From assembly GCA_040755755.1 (NCBI GenBank), contig JBFLZW010000054.1, forward strand, positions 83,859-147,858: a DNA stretch of 64,000 nucleotides, read 5' to 3'. Below, in pieces: positions 44,386-53,061 of the stretch (position 1 is the first letter of the stretch; every line of letters begins with the position of its first letter). A program made the position numbers and the translations under genes. The notes under the pieces were generated by a model. The model had not been told where the DNA came from and did not search any database. It saw only the letters and a program-made list of their open reading frames with translations. The DNA is from a bacterium. GTDB lineage: Bacteria > SZUA-182 > DTGQ01.

Positions 44386-44567
44386 ATGATCAGTAAGTGC
44401 CTAGGCAGGAGGGCGTTGCTTGCATCATCGGCGGTTCCTTACAGATATAATGATGATTAGCTATATTGCAGCTATCTTTCTGGAAATCTCTGGAAATCTA
44501 TTGAATTAAGACCTTCTCCAACATACCCTGCTTAAATACTTAAATACATAAGGGGAAAATTAGGATA

Positions 44568-44798
44568 ATGATTCACGAACTAGATACCGTTATCCTTTCT
44601 CATGACATTGATGAATATAGTTTGAAAGCGGGCGATGTAGGAGCAGTTGTGCATTGCCATGAGAATGGCGCTGCATGTGAGGTTGAATTTGTAACCTCCG
44701 AGGGTGAGACAGTTGCCCTTTTAACACTTACGCAGGAAGACATTCGTCCAATGCAGGGCAGGGAAATTTTGCATGTTCGGGAGCTTGCATCAAGGTGA
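44568..44798 (+). CDS. DUF4926 domain protein
   Basis: The 76-residue protein matches DUF4926 over its full length: ELDTVILSHDIDEYSLKAGD, VGAVVHCHENGAACEVEFV and LLTLTQEDIRPM. The family often lies beside a DUF6883 protein in toxin-antitoxin-like pairs, but no such partner is present. Function is unknown. The gap before it (44386-44567) shows a small CTGGAAATCT tandem pair and no gene. Confidence 0.8.
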   Translation: MIHELDTVILSHDIDEYSLKAGDVGAVVHCHENGAACEVEFVTSEGETVALLTLTQEDIRPMQGREILHVRELASR

Positions 44799-44837
44799 AA
44801 GGCCAGCAATATTCAATACAGGTCGCCAAATGTATTA

Positions 44838-45062
44838 ATGAGAGCGAAGGGATTGGTAATCAGAGAGCTTACAAGAAAGAAAAACAAGTATATATTTATG
44901 GTTAAAACTTTTGAGAAGAAATACCACATGGAATTTAAGGATCTTGAGAAAGCACATAAAGGCCAGAAAGTGGATTATGAACTTGAAAAAGATTACTTCG
45001 ACTGGGATATGGCTGTAACTGTTCTGGAGGATATTGAAGAAGAAATGAAGGAAATGGAATGA
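44838..45062 (+). CDS. Small charged hypothetical protein
   Basis: The 74-residue product starts at the ATG at 44838 and is rich in Lys and Glu (RKKNKYIFMVKTFEKKYHME, TVLEDIEEEMKEME). No family is recognised. The frame ends just before the frameshifted hicB remnant. It may be a small regulatory protein or an unconserved frame. Confidence 0.35.
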   Translation: MRAKGLVIRELTRKKNKYIFMVKTFEKKYHMEFKDLEKAHKGQKVDYELEKDYFDWDMAVTVLEDIEEEMKEME

Positions 45063-45088
45063 AAGAAGGTATTGAAAAGATATTCCAT

Positions 45089-45303
45089 ATGTACAAGTAT
45101 GAAATTATCCTTTCCTGGAGCAATGGGATCAGGTCTTTGTTGCCGAAGTGCCAGAGTTGCCCGGCTGCATGGCGCATGGTGATACGCAGGAATCAGCATT
45201 GGTGAATGCAAAGGAAGCAATTCAATTGTGGATCGATACGGCGAAAGAGTTTGGTGATCCGATACCGGCGGAGCCAAGATGCAGGCGGCTTCTGTTGGCA
45301 TAG
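45089..45303 (+). pseudogene. Frameshifted HicB-like antitoxin remnant
   Basis: The ATG at 45089 opens MYKYEIILSWSN in one frame and the frame then shifts by one base near 45123-45131 to continue QVFVAEVPELPGCMAHGD, AKEAIQLWIDTAKEFGDP and RRLLLA before TAG at 45301. The joined sequence is a clear HicB partial RNase H fold protein, very like the intact one at 47700. One missing base explains the break. No HicA partner is adjacent. Confidence 0.85.
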
Positions 45304-45314
45304 CCAATATGGAG

Positions 45315-45365
45315 TAGGTTCACAACACAAAAAAAAATCTATACAATATCATAGCTCAGCTATGA
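45315..45365 (+). repeat. Dispersed 51-bp repeat ending in a hairpin (copy 2)
   Basis: TAGGTTCACAACACAAAAA through CATAGCTCAGCTATGA, with the CATAGC/GCTATG stem and TCA loop. It matches copy 1 at 41772-41822. Both lie directly downstream of a toxin-antitoxin-type gene. Confidence 0.85.
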
Positions 45366-45446
45366 ATGGTATTTTTTTAAAATGCCTAAGTTGTGGCCAA
45401 TTGATACAAAATGGCGGATTACGCCTCGCCTCAAGGAGAATAGATA

Positions 45447-45677
45447 ATGGCATCAGCAATAAGTACAACAATGATGAAAATGATCGAGACACTTCCAGAA
45501 GAACTTCAAGAGAGAGTTCTCGATCATATGAGAGATTACATTGAGGACATTAGGGAAGAGATGAAATGGAGAGAATCTTTCTCCAAGTCACAAGGCAAGT
45601 TGGTCGCTGCCGCTCGGCAGGCTCGAAAAGAGATCGCTGAAGGCAGGGCGGCACCTCTCGACCTGGAGAAGTTATGA
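45447..45677 (+). CDS. Antitoxin of a RelE/ParE-type module
   Basis: The 76-residue protein is helical and acidic (TTMMKMIETLPEELQERVLD, MRDYIEDIREEMKWRESFSK, QARKEIAEGRAAPLDLEKL). Its stop overlaps the toxin start by 4 bp (ATGA), which strongly supports a module. AAGGAG lies before the start. Confidence 0.8.
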   Translation: MASAISTTMMKMIETLPEELQERVLDHMRDYIEDIREEMKWRESFSKSQGKLVAAARQARKEIAEGRAAPLDLEKL

Positions 45678-45937
45678 ATTCAGCGACGCTGCCGTCATTT
45701 TGGGAGAGATACCATAAACTTGATCAAAGCATCAAGGGTATCGTGAAAAAAGCATATCGCCTATGGGCAGAGGACCCGTTTCACCCCTCGTTACGTTTTA
45801 AGTGCATCAACCAAGCTGAAAGTATCTGGGCAGTCCGCGTAACACTGGGATACAGAGCCTTGGGGGTTCTTGATGGAGACACGGTGACGTGGTTCTGGGT
45901 GGGGAGTCACGATGATTACGAGCGATTTTTTGGATGA
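45674..45937 (+). CDS. RelE/ParE-like toxin
   Basis: The 87-residue protein resembles cytotoxic ParE/RelE-family proteins: SFWERYHKLDQSIKGIVKKA, HPSLRFKCINQAESIWAVRV, LGYRALGVL and the ending WFWVGSHDDYERFF. Such toxins cut mRNA on ribosomes or poison gyrase. It is coupled to the antitoxin upstream. Confidence 0.85.
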   Translation: MNSATLPSFWERYHKLDQSIKGIVKKAYRLWAEDPFHPSLRFKCINQAESIWAVRVTLGYRALGVLDGDTVTWFWVGSHDDYERFFG

Positions 45938-46095
45938 GAGATTAGCCATAAGAGTAGAACTCTGTCCTAATTACTTTGATTTACAGTAAGTTATCGACCG
46001 TAAGAAATTATAACAAACTTTATTATTAGGAAAATTGCGGAAGCATTAACTGCGACTTACAAGATAGCCCAAAAGTTCGAGAAAGCGGATTGCTT

Positions 46096-46392
46096 ATGAC
46101 TAGTATAGAAGCTATTGAAAAACTTTCAAAAAAATACTCGAGTTCACCTGATGAATTTATCCGGCATGGCTCCACCCTGGCCATACAAGAGAGAAAAAGA
46201 GATCTCCAGATTGAGAGGCTTGAAATACTTGCGCGATATGATGAGGTCACAACTGTTGAAGAATTAGAAGAAAAAATCAGAGAAGGTACAGTATCAGAAC
46301 ATCCTGCGTGGGAAGATCTGATTGAGATAAAAAACATTGAGGCTGAAATTAGAGAAATAGATAATGATCTTAGAATGTTACAACAAGCTTAG
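46096..46392 (+). CDS. TumA-like antitoxin
   Basis: The 98-residue helical protein (MTSIEAIEKLSKKYSSSPDE, RDLQIERLEILARYDEV, HPAWEDLIEIKNIEAEI) precedes a TumE-type toxin and overlaps it by 29 bp. Size, helix content and position fit the antitoxin of that pair. The start at 46096 is used rather than the in-frame ATG at 46090. Confidence 0.78.
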   Translation: MTSIEAIEKLSKKYSSSPDEFIRHGSTLAIQERKRDLQIERLEILARYDEVTTVEELEEKIREGTVSEHPAWEDLIEIKNIEAEIREIDNDLRMLQQA

Positions 46393-46759
46393 AGCGATAG
46401 CCAATAGCGAATACGATGATATTATAAAAGAAAGCTATATCATATTCAGTTATACTGGTAGAGCAAGAAAATTGCGGTTGCAGCTTGTTGATAATACTTT
46501 CATAGATATCTGGTACTCTCTTGAAGGAGAGTATTCATTTCATTGGGAGCAAAGGTATCTAAGAGATACGCTCTACAGGCATGATAATGCACCTCATAAG
46601 AGATGGGAGTATGTTAAAACTTTTCCCAAACACTGCCACGATGGCTCCCAGGAGAATGTTACAGAAAGCACCCTTTCTGATACACCTGAACAGGCAATAA
46701 GAGAGTTTCTGACTATTGTGAGGCAAAGGATAGTAGTAAGGATGAGAAGAGAAAAGTGA
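46364..46759 (+). CDS. tumE: TumE-family toxin
   Basis: The 131-residue product has the TumE/DUF6516 pattern: GRARKLRLQLVDNTFIDIWY, YSFHWEQRYLRDTLYRHDNA, VKTFPKHCHDGSQENV and EQAIREFLTIVR. The conserved His and Asp residues of the HWE, RHDNAPH and KHCHDG motifs are present. It follows its antitoxin. Confidence 0.85.
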   Translation: MILECYNKLRAIANSEYDDIIKESYIIFSYTGRARKLRLQLVDNTFIDIWYSLEGEYSFHWEQRYLRDTLYRHDNAPHKRWEYVKTFPKHCHDGSQENVTESTLSDTPEQAIREFLTIVRQRIVVRMRREK

Positions 46760-46827
46760 TTCCAGCAATGCTGTTCGATTCAATGATTTTGGTCACAAAG
46801 ACGACCTCAAAACCAAAAAGCTCATCC

Positions 46828-47108
46828 ATGATCTCTGAAGAAACAATCAGAAAGGCGGTTGATCGTTAGTAGAGACTGCGGATCCGCAGAAAATATACCT
46901 TTTTGGATCTTATGCCCGTGGTGAGGCTCGCGAACAGTCTGACTTAGACTTTCTCGTTGTTGAAAAGTCACTCAAAAGCCGCCGAACGGAGATGGTTCGT
47001 CTCCATGATGCGATACGACCAATGCGTATTCCAGTAGATATTTTAGTTGTAAGTGAGGCGGCTTTTACCGAATGGGCTGATGTTAAAGGAACTGTTATTT
47101 ATTTATAA
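46828..47108 (+). pseudogene. Frameshifted MNT-type nucleotidyltransferase
   Basis: The ATG at 46828 opens MISEETIRKAVDR and then hits TAG TAG at about 46867. One missing base there would restore ETADPQKIYLFGSYARGEAR, QSDLDFLVVEKSL and RIPVDILVVSEAAF to a TAA at 47106. GSYARGEAREQSDLD is the active-site motif of minimal nucleotidyltransferase (MNT) antitoxins. No HEPN partner is adjacent. Confidence 0.88.
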
Positions 47109-47174
47109 GGCAAAAACTGAAGGGCGATTGTGTTATGAGAAGCCTTGAACTCGGGCATGGGAAGAGAACAGGTT

Positions 47175-47354
47175 ATGATTACCAAAGATCAGTTAAAGAA
47201 AGAAATCGATGAGCTTCCGGAAAATTTGTTGGATCGGGTTTACCAGGCAATCAATTTGATAAAAAGGGATCAACAGGCAAAGGACAAAGTTCGCTCCTTT
47301 AGATTAAAGGGGCAGTTTGATAATGTAAACATCCGCGAAAAGGCATATAAATAA
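47175..47354 (+). CDS. Small antitoxin-like protein
   Basis: The 59-residue product (ATG at 47175) has the pattern KKEIDELPENLLDRVYQAIN followed by a basic tail (VRSFRLKGQFDNVNIREKAY). It resembles DUF2281/VapB-type antitoxins. No PIN toxin follows; the next module is HicAB. Confidence 0.5.
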   Translation: MITKDQLKKEIDELPENLLDRVYQAINLIKRDQQAKDKVRSFRLKGQFDNVNIREKAYK

Positions 47355-47446
47355 TATACCATCTGATATAAGTCTTCGGTTTGTTCTATTATGTTCTTTT
47401 GAGAAAACCTTGTGATTAAGGATCATAAAAGGAGATGCCGCAGAGG

Positions 47447-47707
47447 ATGAGCAAATATAAAAAACTTTTGCAGCAAATACTACTTGGAAGATCCTATGAT
47501 AACATCCTATTTTCTGATCTCTGCCAGTTACTGATTCATCTGGGCTTTGATGAGCGTATCCGTGGTGATCACCATATTTTTACTAAAAATGGTGTCGAGG
47601 AAATACTGAACTTGCAGCCCAAAGGAGGAAAGGCAAAGAATTATCAGGTTAAGCAAGTTCGTAATATCATTTTCCGGTATAAATTAGGAGATGGTTATTA
47701 TGAATAA
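47447..47707 (+). CDS. hicA: HicA-like mRNA interferase toxin
   Basis: The 86-residue protein has the HicA dsRNA-binding-like fold: ILFSDLCQLLIHLGFDERIR, GDHHIFTKNGVEEILNLQP and NYQVKQVRNIIFRY. HicA proteins usually have a GSH motif; GDHHIF is the equivalent, with the catalytic His retained. It overlaps hicB by 8 bp. Confidence 0.87.
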   Translation: MSKYKKLLQQILLGRSYDNILFSDLCQLLIHLGFDERIRGDHHIFTKNGVEEILNLQPKGGKAKNYQVKQVRNIIFRYKLGDGYYE

Positions 47708-47909
47708 ATATGAAGTTATCATATATTGGAGCGATGAAGACGAGGCATTTATTGCCGAGGTGCCAGAATTGCCCGGGTGCATGGCTGATGGAAAGACACA
47801 TCAGGAAGCGCTTTCCAATATCGAGGTCATTGTTCAGGAATGGATTGAAACTGCAAAAGAGTTAGGGCGTTCGATTCCACAACCAAAGGGACGTTTAATA
47901 TTTGCCTGA
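47700..47909 (+). CDS. hicB: HicB-like antitoxin
   Basis: The 69-residue protein matches the HicB partial RNase H fold: NKYEVIIYWSDEDEAFIAEV, PELPGCMADGKTHQEALS and VQEWIETAKELGRSIPQP. AGGAG lies about 9 nt upstream of the ATG at 47700. It pairs with the overlapping hicA. The 45089 pseudogene is its diverged relative. Confidence 0.93.
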   Translation: MNKYEVIIYWSDEDEAFIAEVPELPGCMADGKTHQEALSNIEVIVQEWIETAKELGRSIPQPKGRLIFA

Positions 47910-48080
47910 TAGCGATGTACTGAGTACACGGCCTCATAAAAATAATCTCGGCAGGTTAGGAACAGCAATCAGAGCAGGTAATTAATTATGGTGCAGTGCA
48001 CTTATTACGTCAATGGTATACATAAGGATATGCATACGTCAATCCCTTGCCATTTTCACAAAGGAGGGTAGGTAATACCG

Positions 48081-48614
48081 GTGTCGGAAGAAAAAGAAAA
48101 TTCTGCAATCAAAGTAAATTCTGCAGGCGATGGAAATGCTCCAATCAACGTCTTGGAGCTGGATCCGAAGTTCAAGTATGAGGTTTCCGAGCAACCAGGG
48201 GGCGAGAATCTGAAGCTGTGTTTCTCGTGCGGCATCTGTACTGCCGGATGTCCGGCCACGGAGGTAGAGAACGAGTACAACCCCCGCAAGTTGATCCGGA
48301 TGGTTTTACTGGGCATGAAGGAGGAGGTTTTGTCTTCCAATCTGATCTGGTTATGTTCGCTCTGCTACACCTGCTATGCTCGCTGCCCGCAAAACGTGAA
48401 ATTCACTGACATCATGGGGGTTTTGCGTGACATGGCGGTGCGGGAAAAGTATGTTCATCCCTCCTTTGTCAAGCATATTGACGAGATTGACCGTCTGTCG
48501 CAGCAGGCGCGCCATCATATGGTGCGGGCCATTTTTTCACAGAAGAAAGAAGACCGACCCATCGACCGGATAGGTTTATTGAAGACGGCTGTTGAGAAAC
48601 TACAAAAGGAGTAA
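48081..48614 (+). CDS. hdrC: HdrC-like iron-sulfur protein
   Basis: The 177-residue protein has two [4Fe-4S] motifs, CFSCGICTAGCPATEV and CSLCYTCYARCPQNV, as in heterodisulfide reductase subunit C. The GTG at 48081 follows AAGGAGGG by about 12 nt. No HdrB gene with the Cys-rich CCG domains is present in the window, so HdrC may pass electrons elsewhere. It starts the flx-hdr cluster and is followed 7 nt later by the large HdrA gene. The 171-bp gap before it contains a TATACAT-type -10 sequence but no clear -35. Confidence 0.92.
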   Translation: MSEEKENSAIKVNSAGDGNAPINVLELDPKFKYEVSEQPGGENLKLCFSCGICTAGCPATEVENEYNPRKLIRMVLLGMKEEVLSSNLIWLCSLCYTCYARCPQNVKFTDIMGVLRDMAVREKYVHPSFVKHIDEIDRLSQQARHHMVRAIFSQKKEDRPIDRIGLLKTAVEKLQKE

Positions 48615-48621
48615 AGGGATC

Positions 48622-51600
48622 ATGGGGCTTAACTTTGATCAAAAGAAGGTCGGAGCGGTCATGGTTGTCGGCGGCGGTGTGGCCGGGGTCCAGTCGGCTC
48701 TCGATCTGGCGGATTCCGGATACAAGGTCTACCTCGTCGAGCGGGGATTGAGCATTGGCGGCGTAATGGCCCAGCTCGACAAGACCTTTCCGACAAATGA
48801 CTGTTCTATGTGTATTTTGGCACCCAAGCTGGTGGATACCGGAAGGCACCAGAATATCAATATCATCACCAATGCCGAAATTCAGCAGCTTGAGGGTGAG
48901 GCGGGAAATTTTCGGGTCAGGGTGCTGAAGCACTCCCGGTACGTCGATGAGAGCAAATGCACGGGCTGCGGCGACTGCGAAAAGCAGTGTCCGGTAGAAG
49001 TGCCCAATGAATTCGAGCAGGAGCTGACCAACAGAAAGGCGATTTATAAGCCGTTTGCCCAGGCCATACCGAACCGCTACTCCATCGACAAGCGCGGAAA
49101 ATCCCCCTGCAAGCTCGTCTGCCCGCTGGGACAGAATGCTCAAGGCTACATTGCACTCATTAAAGATAAAAAATACGCCCAGGCATATAATCTCATCACC
49201 AGGGACAATCCGCTGCCTGCCATCTGCGGACGGGTGTGCGCTCACCCCTGCGAGGAGTCCTGCAAGCGCGGCGAGATCGATCAGCCGCTGTCCATTGCCG
49301 CCTTGAAGCGCTTTGTGGCAGATTACGTCTGTGCCCACAACCTTCAGACCGCTCCCGAAATACCGGAAAAGCGTTCCGAGAAAGTGGCCATTATCGGCGC
49401 AGGGCCTGCCGGGCTGGTGGCTGCTCATGATCTTGCCCTGAAAGGCTATCCGGTCACGATCTTCGAGGCCCTGCCGGTTGCCGGAGGCATGCTGGCGGTG
49501 GGAATTCCGGAATACCGTCTGCCGCGCGATGTCTTGCAGGCGCAGGTGGACTCGATCAAATCGTTAGGCGTGGAAATCCGGCTGAGCTCACCCCTTGGCC
49601 CCAATCTTACCTGTGATGACCTGAAGGCCCAGGGGTATAAGGCCATTCTATTGGCTACGGGTGCGCACAAGAGCCTGAAGCTGGGTGTTCCCGGAGAGGA
49701 GAAGTTTGCCGGAGTCATTCACTGCACCGACTTTTTGCGCGAGGTCAACCTGGGACGGAAAGTTGAGATCGGCCAGCGGGTGGCGGTCATCGGCGGCGGA
49801 AATACGGCCATCGATGCGGCCAGAACTGCCTGGCGGCTTGGGGCTTCCGAGGTTACTATCGTCTACCGCAGGACGCGGCTTGAGATGCCAGCCCTGCCGG
49901 ACGAAATCGAGGCTGCCGAGTTCGAAGGGATCAAGCTGGTTTATCTGACCGCGCCGGTTGAGATTCTCGGCGAAAATGGACGGGTCATTGGCCTCAAGTG
50001 CGTGCGCATGGAGCTGGGTGAGCCGGATAATCAGGGCCGCAGAAGGCCGGTCCCCATTGCGGGTTCCGAGTTTGTCATGCCGATGGATACAGTGATTCCG
50101 GCTTTGAGCCAGTCGCCAGACCTTTCCTTCCTGCCTGAGGGATCGGGATTCAAAACCACGCGCTCCGGCGGCCTGGAGGTGGATGCGGTCACCAAGGCCA
50201 CCAATATCGCGGGAATCTTCGCTGCCGGTGAGTCAGTGACCGGGCCTGGCATCGCTGTCGAGGCAATGGCTCATGGCCGCGAGGCGGCTGTCTCCATCGA
50301 CCGCTTCCTCAAGGGTGAGGACATGCGCGCCGGGAGAGAGAAAGAGGTTTTTGACAGGGCAGAGCCTGACCTGGATCGATGGGATGTCGAGCCAAAACAG
50401 CGAGTTCACATGCCCAGCCTTACCCTGGATGACCGGCGGGGAAGCTTCCGGGAAGTTGACCTTGGCCTGACCGAGGAAATGGCCCTTGAGGAAGCCCGGC
50501 GCTGCCTGAATTGCGGGATTTGCTCGGAGTGCATGGAATGTGTAGCTACCTGCAAGGCCGGGGCTGTCAATCACGATCTGCGGGATGAGGTCCTTGAGCT
50601 TGAAGTCGGCAGCGTGATTCTGGCTCCAGGGTATGAGGAATTTGACGCTACCCTGAAGACAAATTTTGGTTATGGCCGTTTTCCAAATGTTGTCTCCAGC
50701 ATCGAGTTTGAGCGCATTCTGAGCGCTTCCGGCCCTTACAAGGGACACATCGTCCGGCCCTCGGACCACCGGGAGCCAAAGCGCATTGCCTTCATTCAAT
50801 GTGTCGGATCGCGCGATACCTCCTGCAGCAATGACTATTGCTCCTCGGTCTGCTGCATGTATTCCATTAAGGAAGCGGTCATTGCCAGAGAGCATGTGCG
50901 TGCCATCGAGCCCACCATCTTTTATAATGATATGAGGGCCTACGGCAAGGACTTTGACAAGTACGTCAACCGGGCGGAAAAAGAGTACGGAGTAAGGTTC
51001 GTCAAGTCTCTGGTTTCGGAGGTTCAGCAGGACTCCGAGAGCGGCGACCTGCTCCTGAACTACATCCGCGAGGATGGCCGCCTGATCAACGAGCGGTTTG
51101 ACCTGGTTATTCTGGCCGTAGGCTTCGAGCCTCCCCGCAGCGTTCAGGAGATGGCCCGGCGGCTGGATGTGGACCTGAACCGGTACGGATTCTGCCGCAC
51201 GGACAGCCTGTCTCCCCTGCGGACCTCCCGGCCTGGTGTTTATGTCTGCGGAGCTTTCGTCAGTCCCAAGGACATCCCGGAGACGGTCATGCAGGCCAGC
51301 GGGGCGGCAGGTGAGGCTTCGGCCCTCCTGTCTTCGGCCCGCAACACGCTGGTTACGGAAAAGACCTATCCGCCGGAGCGGGACGTTGCCGGTGAGCCCC
51401 CGCGGATCGGGGTGTTTGTCTGTCATTGCGGGATCAACATCGGCGGCTTTGTCAATGTGCCGCAGGTCAGAGAGTATGCCCAGACCCTTCCCTATGTCTA
51501 CTACGCGGCTGACAATCTCTATACCTGCTCGGAAGATACCCAGCAGAAGATGGTCGAGATCATCAGGGAATACCGGCTGAACCGGGTCATTGTCGCCTCC

Positions 51601-53061
51601 TGCTCGCCCAGGACCCATGAGCCGCTCTTCCAGGCAACCATCCGGGAGGCGGGGCTCAACCCCTATCTCTTCGAGATGGCCAATATCCGCGACCAGTGCT
51701 CCTGGGTGCACATGTTCGAGAAGGAGAAGGCCACCGAGAAGGCCAAGGACCTGGTCAGGATGGCGGTGTATAAGGCTGCTCTGATCGAGCCGCTGAAGCG
51801 GATGTCCTTGCCGGTCAACTCGGCTGCTCTGGTCATCGGCGGGGGTGTGGCTGGCATGACTGCGGCCCTGTCTCTGGCTGACCAGGGCTTTGATGTCCAT
51901 CTGGTGGAAAAGGAAGCACAACTTGGCGGTGTGGCCAGAAAGATTTATTCTACTCTCGGAGAGCGTGATTTTCCCGCATTTTTGCAGGGCATGGTCGATC
52001 GGGTCAACCGTCATCCCATGATCCAGGTGAACCTGAATTCCGAATTGATCGAAGTGAATGGCTTTATGGGCAATTTCAGCTCGACCATTCAGTCGCGGGG
52101 GAGGAAAATATCCTTCCAGCATGGGGCAATTGTAGTGGCTACCGGCGCTCAGGAGCTTTCGCCAACCGAGTATTTATATGGAAAGAGCCCGAAGGTGGTA
52201 ACCGCCCACGATCTTGAAGCCCTGATCGACCGGAAAGACCCGCTGGTTATGAACAGCCGGAATGTGGTCATGATTCAGTGCGTCGGCTCGCGGGAAGAGG
52301 GGAGAATGTATTGCAGCCGCGTCTGCTGCTCCCAGAGCATCAAGAACGCCCTGCGCCTGAAGGAGATCAACCCGAAGGTCAATGTCTATATCCTGTACCG
52401 CGATATCCGCACCTATGGGCTGCGGGAGGAATACTACCAAAAGGCCCGGAGTCAGGGCATAGTCTTCATCCGCTACGATCTGGAGGAAAAGCCTGCCGTA
52501 TCGTCCAACGGGACAGGGAGCATCAGGATACAGACCAGGGACCCGATCCTGAACCGGCAGATTCTCCTGTCAGCGGATCTTCTGGCGCTGGCACCGGCGA
52601 TTCTGGCCCCTTCGAGCAACAAGGACCTGGCCCAGATGCTGAAAGTTCCGGTGAACGAAGATGGGTTCTTCCTCGAAGCGCACATGAAACTGCGGCCGGT
52701 GGACTTTGCCACGGACGGCATTTTTGTCTGCGGCCTGGCCCATGCGCCAAAGTCGCTGGATGAGAGCATTGCCCAGGCCAAGGCTGCGGCGGCCAGGGCT
52801 TCGGTGGTTTTGAGCAAAAAAGCCATCGAGACCCAGGGGCAGACAGCCAAGGTCGATAAGAAGCGCTGCACTGCCTGCGGCCTGTGTGAGCTGGTGTGTG
52901 CCTATAAGGCTATCGAGGTGGACCGGCAGGAAGGATGCGCCAAGGTCAATGAGGCCCTGTGCAAGGGGTGTGGTGCCTGTGCTGCCACCTGCCGCTGCGG
53001 GGCACTGGATGTGAAGGGATTTACCAATCAACAGATATTTGAGATGATGGAGGCCTTATGA
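48622..53061 (+). CDS. hdrA: Very large HdrA with inserted NfnB/GltD-like module
   Basis: The 1479-residue protein starts at the ATG at 48622 (AAAGGAG upstream). Parts in order: first FAD domain (GGGVAG at 17-22; NDCSMC at 59-64); a ferredoxin (CTGCGDCEKQCP, 113-124); an inserted GltD/NfnB module, approximately 150-560, with a double-cluster segment (155-225), FAD motif GAGPAG (249-254) and NAD(P)H motif GGGNTA (381-386) plus YRRTRLEMPA; a second ferredoxin at about 627; the rest of HdrA half one; then a second HdrA with N-terminal domain from about 927 (VFVCHCGINIGG), FAD domain at about 1070 and two C-terminal [4Fe-4S] clusters (CTACGLC, CKGCGACAATC). Probably cytoplasmic, passing electrons between the Flx module and other carriers. 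Confidence 0.9.
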   Translation: MGLNFDQKKVGAVMVVGGGVAGVQSALDLADSGYKVYLVERGLSIGGVMAQLDKTFPTNDCSMCILAPKLVDTGRHQNINIITNAEIQQLEGEAGNFRVRVLKHSRYVDESKCTGCGDCEKQCPVEVPNEFEQELTNRKAIYKPFAQAIPNRYSIDKRGKSPCKLVCPLGQNAQGYIALIKDKKYAQAYNLITRDNPLPAICGRVCAHPCEESCKRGEIDQPLSIAALKRFVADYVCAHNLQTAPEIPEKRSEKVAIIGAGPAGLVAAHDLALKGYPVTIFEALPVAGGMLAVGIPEYRLPRDVLQAQVDSIKSLGVEIRLSSPLGPNLTCDDLKAQGYKAILLATGAHKSLKLGVPGEEKFAGVIHCTDFLREVNLGRKVEIGQRVAVIGGGNTAIDAARTAWRLGASEVTIVYRRTRLEMPALPDEIEAAEFEGIKLVYLTAPVEILGENGRVIGLKCVRMELGEPDNQGRRRPVPIAGSEFVMPMDTVIPALSQSPDLSFLPEGSGFKTTRSGGLEVDAVTKATNIAGIFAAGESVTGPGIAVEAMAHGREAAVSIDRFLKGEDMRAGREKEVFDRAEPDLDRWDVEPKQRVHMPSLTLDDRRGSFREVDLGLTEEMALEEARRCLNCGICSECMECVATCKAGAVNHDLRDEVLELEVGSVILAPGYEEFDATLKTNFGYGRFPNVVSSIEFERILSASGPYKGHIVRPSDHREPKRIAFIQCVGSRDTSCSNDYCSSVCCMYSIKEAVIAREHVRAIEPTIFYNDMRAYGKDFDKYVNRAEKEYGVRFVKSLVSEVQQDSESGDLLLNYIREDGRLINERFDLVILAVGFEPPRSVQEMARRLDVDLNRYGFCRTDSLSPLRTSRPGVYVCGAFVSPKDIPETVMQASGAAGEASALLSSARNTLVTEKTYPPERDVAGEPPRIGVFVCHCGINIGGFVNVPQVREYAQTLPYVYYAADNLYTCSEDTQQKMVEIIREYRLNRVIVASCSPRTHEPLFQATIREAGLNPYLFEMANIRDQCSWVHMFEKEKATEKAKDLVRMAVYKAALIEPLKRMSLPVNSAALVIGGGVAGMTAALSLADQGFDVHLVEKEAQLGGVARKIYSTLGERDFPAFLQGMVDRVNRHPMIQVNLNSELIEVNGFMGNFSSTIQSRGRKISFQHGAIVVATGAQELSPTEYLYGKSPKVVTAHDLEALIDRKDPLVMNSRNVVMIQCVGSREEGRMYCSRVCCSQSIKNALRLKEINPKVNVYILYRDIRTYGLREEYYQKARSQGIVFIRYDLEEKPAVSSNGTGSIRIQTRDPILNRQILLSADLLALAPAILAPSSNKDLAQMLKVPVNEDGFFLEAHMKLRPVDFATDGIFVCGLAHAPKSLDESIAQAKAAAARASVVLSKKAIETQGQTAKVDKKRCTACGLCELVCAYKAIEVDRQEGCAKVNEALCKGCGACAATCRCGALDVKGFTNQQIFEMMEAL

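Noticed and set aside
50233-52122. Long open frame on the minus strand opposite the large HdrA gene
   Set aside because: It is the antisense of the strongly supported HdrA coding frame, with no family motifs; GC-rich coding regions commonly leave such frames open.
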